DNA of 12,522 nucleotides, taken from assembly GCA_028565715.1 (NCBI GenBank), contig JAOXYC010186579.1, forward strand, positions 1 through 12,522, in the 5' to 3' direction. This document shows positions 8,200 to 12,522 of the stretch, piece by piece (the stretch's first letter is position 1; every line of letters starts with the position of its first letter). A model generated the notes under the pieces. The model saw only the letters and a list, made by a program, of their open reading frames with translations, was not told the origin of the DNA and searched no databases. The position numbers and the translations under genes were made by a program. Source of the stretch: Phoronis pallida. Its lineage: Eukaryota > Phoronida > Phoronidae.

Positions 8200-8326
8200 G
8201 AATATTCGGTACAAGTCGAATAAGTTGGTCCCTCGTATAACTTCCGTTATTTAGTCGTTGGAAACACACTGACTGAATAACGCAAATATACGAGGGACCA
8301 ACTTATTCGACTTGTACCGAATATTC
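8200..8326. repeat. Hairpin with perfect 40-bp arms
   Basis: The arms 8200-8239 and 8287-8326 are exact reverse complements (40 of 40, from GAATATTCGG to CTCGTATA). Inside them, 8245-8256 and 8271-8282 pair over 12 positions with one mismatch, which would be a U-G wobble in a plus-strand RNA. A small internal loop separates the two stems and the terminal loop is about 14 bases. The whole is 127 bases and non-coding. It could be a short fold-back element or a hairpin-RNA locus. Perfect arms imply a recent origin, gene conversion or selection. Confidence 0.93.
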
Positions 8327-11160
8327 TCAATTTGAAAGCTGACATCCGACGTTCGATGTCACTTCTACGCGGGAATTTTCAATACCACGACCACGAATTA
8401 ATTACTTGCATACAGCAGGCCATTTACGACGAAAAAGCAAATCTCCCCGACGTAACAAGTCTCGAATTACGAATTAATCTCACAACATGCACATTCATAT
8501 TGTTATTGAATTCGAGTGTTCAGTTAAAGTTACTACATCTATATGAAGAATGCACTTTGTTAATTCGGTTAAATGTGTGTTTTGGCAATATACACATCGT
8601 TCCAATCAATGTTCGAGTCGACACTGACCTTTTAATTACCAACCATACCTTTTGTTTGTCATGACAAACATGATATAAATTGATAGTTGAGCAGATCTAA
8701 TCTATCGATAATAACACGCACTCGTAAATAACAACGTAACACACGATCAGTCACTGCGTAACACAAGTGTTATGAAAGGTTCACGGGGTTCGCGGCGGGG
8801 ACTCCTCGTAGATATGATGCAAACACGATACCTATTGCAAATATTGTTGCATATGTTTAGATACCTTGAATAAGCAGTTTTGAAACTTTGTCAGTTCGAT
8901 TTAAAGAAATAAAGAATAAATCAAAATTCCAGAGATTTGAACCTATGTCCAACAAGTCTGTCAGACTACACACTGTCAGTTGACTCAGTGGGTGGGTTGG
9001 TGTTGTTTTTTGATCATTTATAACAGCCATCGGTGAGCATTTGTTTTTAAGTCTAAAATTACAATATGCTAATTTGTGAGTAATGTTTCCGTTTCGACCA
9101 ACGAAGTCTTGATCCGACCTGTCAGTGGATGTATGGATGGGCCACGTATACATGTGAATAAATAAACCAAGCCCTACCTAAAATTTCACCGTTTCAGATT
9201 GAATCTCAAGAAAATATATTTTCAAATTGAACTACTATTGTAGGCTTACTTGCGAAGAGATAAATGCAATGGTCCCTGGATTCCAAGATAACCAGCGGTT
9301 CATATCAGAGATATACGATAAGAGAGAATGCTGCTAATAGTATACGTACGAATTCTATCATAAATTGTATGTTCGCGAATGAATAGAACGTGTAGAATGT
9401 ACTTGTAGTTATTAACGGTAATCAAATTAGATAATAAAAATTAATATGAACATTTTCTGAGAATTTAGCTGTTTTACGTCACTGCGCGTCTAACTCAATA
9501 ATACATACTGCATGGAGCAAAGTGAGAAAGTCTGGGGTCGTTCGCTTGCATGAACATGATAAACGCGAGTAACCCCCGTTGAAAAGCAGAATTTAATATC
9601 CCAAAAGTCCTTAATATACGGTCTCTGATTATCCTCCAGTGAATAGAAATTTGGAAAGCATATTGAAAATATTTTATTTCCTTTGGATGGATGTATTCAC
9701 AGTTCTTACGTACTTGTATCAATAATTTAACTCAGTCTCTGTAGAAAGCATTGAAAGTACATTGTACATCGCTTGTGCAACACTAGACTGAACTCCAGCC
9801 CCTTCGACTCAGGTCGAGGGACTGTATCAATCGCAGGGGGTCTTCCGGTTTTTTACCAAAAGTAGGAGACTGTATTTACTATTTAGGCGGAGTGACGTAA
9901 TCAACATATACTTAGCGAGACTCGATCATTGCGGAGATAGAACAGACCATCGTTTGAGATGGGCTGTGGGAGAGACCAGCGCAACACCAAAAAGTTCTTT
10001 TTTCGTCAATGGATCTCAATGAAAAATTGGATCTGAACTCACAGAAGAATAAAAAAGTTCAAGTTTTTGAAAAAAATGAACGCATTTCTAATAGAGGTCA
10101 AAATACGTGTTTAAGTTATTCATGGATGCCTTAATTCACACATCTATTTTTGGGTAATACTGTACATTTTTGAAGAAATGTGTCCTTGGCCGCGACATAC
10201 CCAACCTTTGGCATTTTGGACAAAGGTTACAAATGGCATGATTCTTCTAATACCAGGGCATGTCAGGTCAGTGTGTCAAACATGTGCTTTACGTCCAAGC
10301 CAGAAATGTCTTTCAGGATATGAGAACAGTTAACAGGAAGCCAAATTTAAAGGACATTTGGGAAGTTATTTTGAGACTCCCATGCTCATTTGTGCAGGCC
10401 TACTGCTACACTTTATATGTGTAGCAATGCATAACGTACAGACTTGATACGAAATGCAATGTCCCTGAAACTAAAAAAGTCAAATATTATAGTTGTTAAC
10501 TTGTTTCACATCTATTAAAAAGTACCCAGAAAAGCACGTTTTCAATTCATTGATAAAAATAGGCTGCGACACCGTTGTAAAAGAGTTCCACCTGTTCACA
10601 TCACAAAATAGCGAAGATCCGGATGAAACATCCCCGCAGCTAAGTATGAGACTCCCACACACATTGTGAGAAATTCATCAAATGAATGCATCTGCATTGG
10701 AATTGAATAATATTTCAATCTACCATTCTTCGCCCATGTTCGGTAATTTCCGACGTTGCCGAGCTAGTTATCCGCAGGTGTTCTTTATGGAAATCGAGGG
10801 GGCACTCGTAGTTTAATTTACGGGCGTTCCTGAAATGTCCTGGTGATCCGATCACGATATCCTAATGCACTCACAACATGAAGCTATCAAGATCTTGTCA
10901 CTTTTTTCAGAAAAATTCAGAATGGCAAATTGAAAAATAAGACTAAAGATATCGTCATTATGTCATGGCTTCACTGAGAGAAACATTCAAAGTTCTGCAA
11001 GGTTATCGTCCTCTACGAAAATGTCAATTTGTTAATTAAAACTCCCAGTACATATCCTGAGATTTTCCAGGTATTTGAACATGAATTACCTTCCTGTTAT
11101 TTGCCTGAGGTTATTTGTTTACATTAAATTGACTGAATGTGCCCAATGACCTGAAATCAG
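8327..11160. other. Non-coding stretch, no supported gene
   Basis: Open frames at 8332-8664 (plus; it opens with TTG rather than ATG), 8857-9153, 9495-9722 and 10480-10662 (minus) show no family motif I recognise. The stretch contains the palindrome at 8653-8670 and an imperfect hairpin at about 9798-9821 (CCCTTCGAC/GTCGAGGG). No tRNA-like B box or other RNA gene was spotted. The MKX N-terminal exon could lie here but I could not identify it. Confidence 0.45.
8653..8670. repeat. 18-bp perfect palindrome with inverted TGTTTG sites
   Basis: TGTTTGTCATGACAAACA equals its own reverse complement over all 18 bases. The half site TGTTTG is the core bound by forkhead (FOX) proteins, so this could present two inverted, abutting sites. 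Function is inferred only. Confidence 0.85.
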
Positions 11161-11282
11161 CTGGTTTATTGTAACGCCCAGTACCCGAGTACTTTTTATT
11201 AGCACCACACAAAGAGCCTACGCATGAAAAAACCCGAGGTAATTACCCGAAGTACAACAGCACTTTTCACTCGCAGAAACTC

Positions 11283-11332
11283 GTCAGTGCACTTTAATTC
11301 AGACTTTTGATACTAAATTAAAGTGCACTGAC
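11283..11332. repeat. Hairpin with perfect 17-bp stem
   Basis: GTCAGTGCACTTTAATT (11283-11299) is the exact reverse complement of 11316-11332, with a 16-base loop between. It has no T-run that would mark a bacterial-type terminator, and the host is eukaryotic. The length is short for a miRNA precursor. It may be the remnant of a small inverted-repeat element. Confidence 0.9.
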
Positions 11333-12522
11333 ACAATATATTATGTACCGTATAGTATATCATCGTGCAAAAAACGTTTGTGAATGTTGGAGGGTATTAT
11401 ATTTATAAAAAATGTTTGTTACCTTATCTTTGGTTTAAAGTTATTAATATTCTTATGTGTTTTCCTCAAAGGACCATCCAGGACTTCAGGATTAAAATCC
11501 CACTTAATAAAAGGGAGTTTGTTTTTGCGTGAAAAGGCGTTGACCTATCCGTCCTCATGCTGGTCTAGGTGAGGCAATTACGTAATCAAACTGGCGTGTT
11601 TAGTGTTTACCCACGACCGGTAACCTAATAACATATTTACATGCATGAAACAGTCATGTTTGTAGAGGTTAGGTGGATATCTTGTGTATGTCTGACCTTA
11701 ATAAATTCAAATCTAAAAAAGCTATCGAGAACGAATACTGTAATTATCTGCATAAACAGTCCAGAGTAGCAAAAACCAGAACAAGACTGAAGAAATAGCC
11801 ACTTCTCCACATCTCGCTCCAAGAACACAAAAAAACTGATGTGATTACATAAAAGACACTTATCAAAGGCATTACAGGGGATTCATAGCGGTCGAATTAC
11901 CAAAACGAAATCTCCTAACTTGAAATGGCGTCAACAGGTGTCAGATTCACTCTACTCGAGTGGATAATTTAGCATTTGAATCTCATTTAAATATATTTAT
12001 TTCTTTAAATCGACATGACCGGGTCAGTCATCGATTTCACGTCATGTTTTTTTCTAATAAAGCACTATAAGGGATAGCTTAACAAGGATGCAAATGTGAA
12101 TGTGTTGATTGACTTGAATATGGTCGTTCATTAATCATATAACCTTATAATATACTTTACTTGCACCAAGTTAGTTTTCAAACACATGTGATTTGGTTAA
12201 AAAAAAAACGTGTAAAGGCACAGGCAATCGATCTGGGTGTAGTCTAGTCTCGTAGATCAAAGCGTACATTGTTACCTCGTTAGATGTTTTCCTGAAGCAT
12301 TAATTCGATTAATGGAATTGACATATTGATGTGAATCGTCGGACAAAAACAGATTATTTTTCTAAGTACTCGGTTTCGTGTTCCAAGACCAAGCCACATA
12401 GACATAGATCCTCTCGCGCAGCTTATCGACTCTCGCGTATTTTTGTCTATACTCTCAAACGAAAATCTCTGCTCGCGAACCTGTATTCCCTTCTCCCTCA
12501 CCACTTTTGCGCAATTATGCCA
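11333..12522. other. Non-coding stretch to window end
   Basis: Open frames here (11384-11572 plus, 11637-11828 minus, 12280-12504 minus) have no recognisable domain. A set of competing small inverted repeats lies at 12007-12047 (AAATCGA/TCGATTT and ACATGAC/GTCATGT). Nothing else stands out. Confidence 0.45.

Noticed and set aside
8332-8664. Plus-strand open frame just after the 40-bp-arm hairpin, with a fairly protein-like first half (RRSMSLLRGNFQYHDHEL)
   Set aside because: It opens with TTG rather than ATG, and the second half is low quality. I recognise no family. It could hide a small exon, but a protein search would be needed to support that.
9880-9970. Possible minus-strand exon after a TCTCTCCCACAG acceptor-like site
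   Set aside because: The frame stops after about 20 residues with no motif and no partner exon in phase. A single acceptor-like site is not enough.
10737-10817. Small plus-strand ATG frame (MFGNFRRCRASYPQ...) with a donor-like CAG|GTG
   Set aside because: It is only 26 codons, has no recognised family and no supporting downstream exon.
12280-12504. Minus-strand 74-codon open frame as a candidate MKX N-terminal exon
   Set aside because: It has the right strand and side, but nothing in it resembles known Mohawk N-termini, and no donor in the required phase could be argued with confidence.

Overview
The window is animal nuclear DNA. It is AT-rich and intron-bearing, with no operons, ribosome binding sites or long intact open frames. 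Its one gene that can be firmly recognised is the 3' part of a Mohawk (MKX) homeobox gene on the minus strand. I rebuilt its last four coding exons (3540-3200, 2977-2549, 2154-2097, 1562-1466) from splice sites and phase. They join without a frame break and give about 307 residues: a TALE homeodomain, an RYLND motif, and a C-terminal [14 protein letters not shown] block also found in vertebrate Mohawk proteins. The introns are short (222, 394 and 534 bp) and the protein outside the conserved blocks has diverged, which suggests an invertebrate bilaterian. The word CTACATGTA occurs at least four times, which would fit a lophotrochozoan such as a mollusc or brachiopod, but this is weak evidence. 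I could not find the exon(s) for the N-terminus and start codon.

Layout. 3-207 is a long fold-back repeat (two ~98-bp arms, 9-base loop), MITE-like. 208-1237 has no gene I can support. 1238-1465 is the probable MKX 3' UTR, with candidate polyadenylation signals at 1238 and 1102. 1466-3540 holds the four MKX exons and three introns. One intron carries a 27-bp tandem duplication, and a 33-bp tandem duplication lies directly upstream of the homeodomain-exon acceptor. From 3617 to the end (about 9 kb) I see no exon I can defend. Because this lies 5' of the visible MKX exons, it is probably a long MKX intron and/or upstream regulatory DNA.

The 9-kb stretch contains a C-over-G skewed segment (about 4000-4200), two clusters pairing a TGACGTCA site with a shared CCTCAAAC/ACCTGTTT block (near 6508-6574 and 8075-8100), and paired small hairpins (7787-7828). 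It also has a hairpin with a perfect 40-bp stem (8200-8326), an 18-bp perfect palindrome (8653-8670), and a 17-bp-stem hairpin (11283-11332). I found no tRNA, rRNA, CRISPR array, recognisable transposase, reverse transcriptase or virus-like gene. The most interesting unexplained items are the two long hairpins, which look like MITE relics or hairpin-RNA sources, rather than a new protein system.
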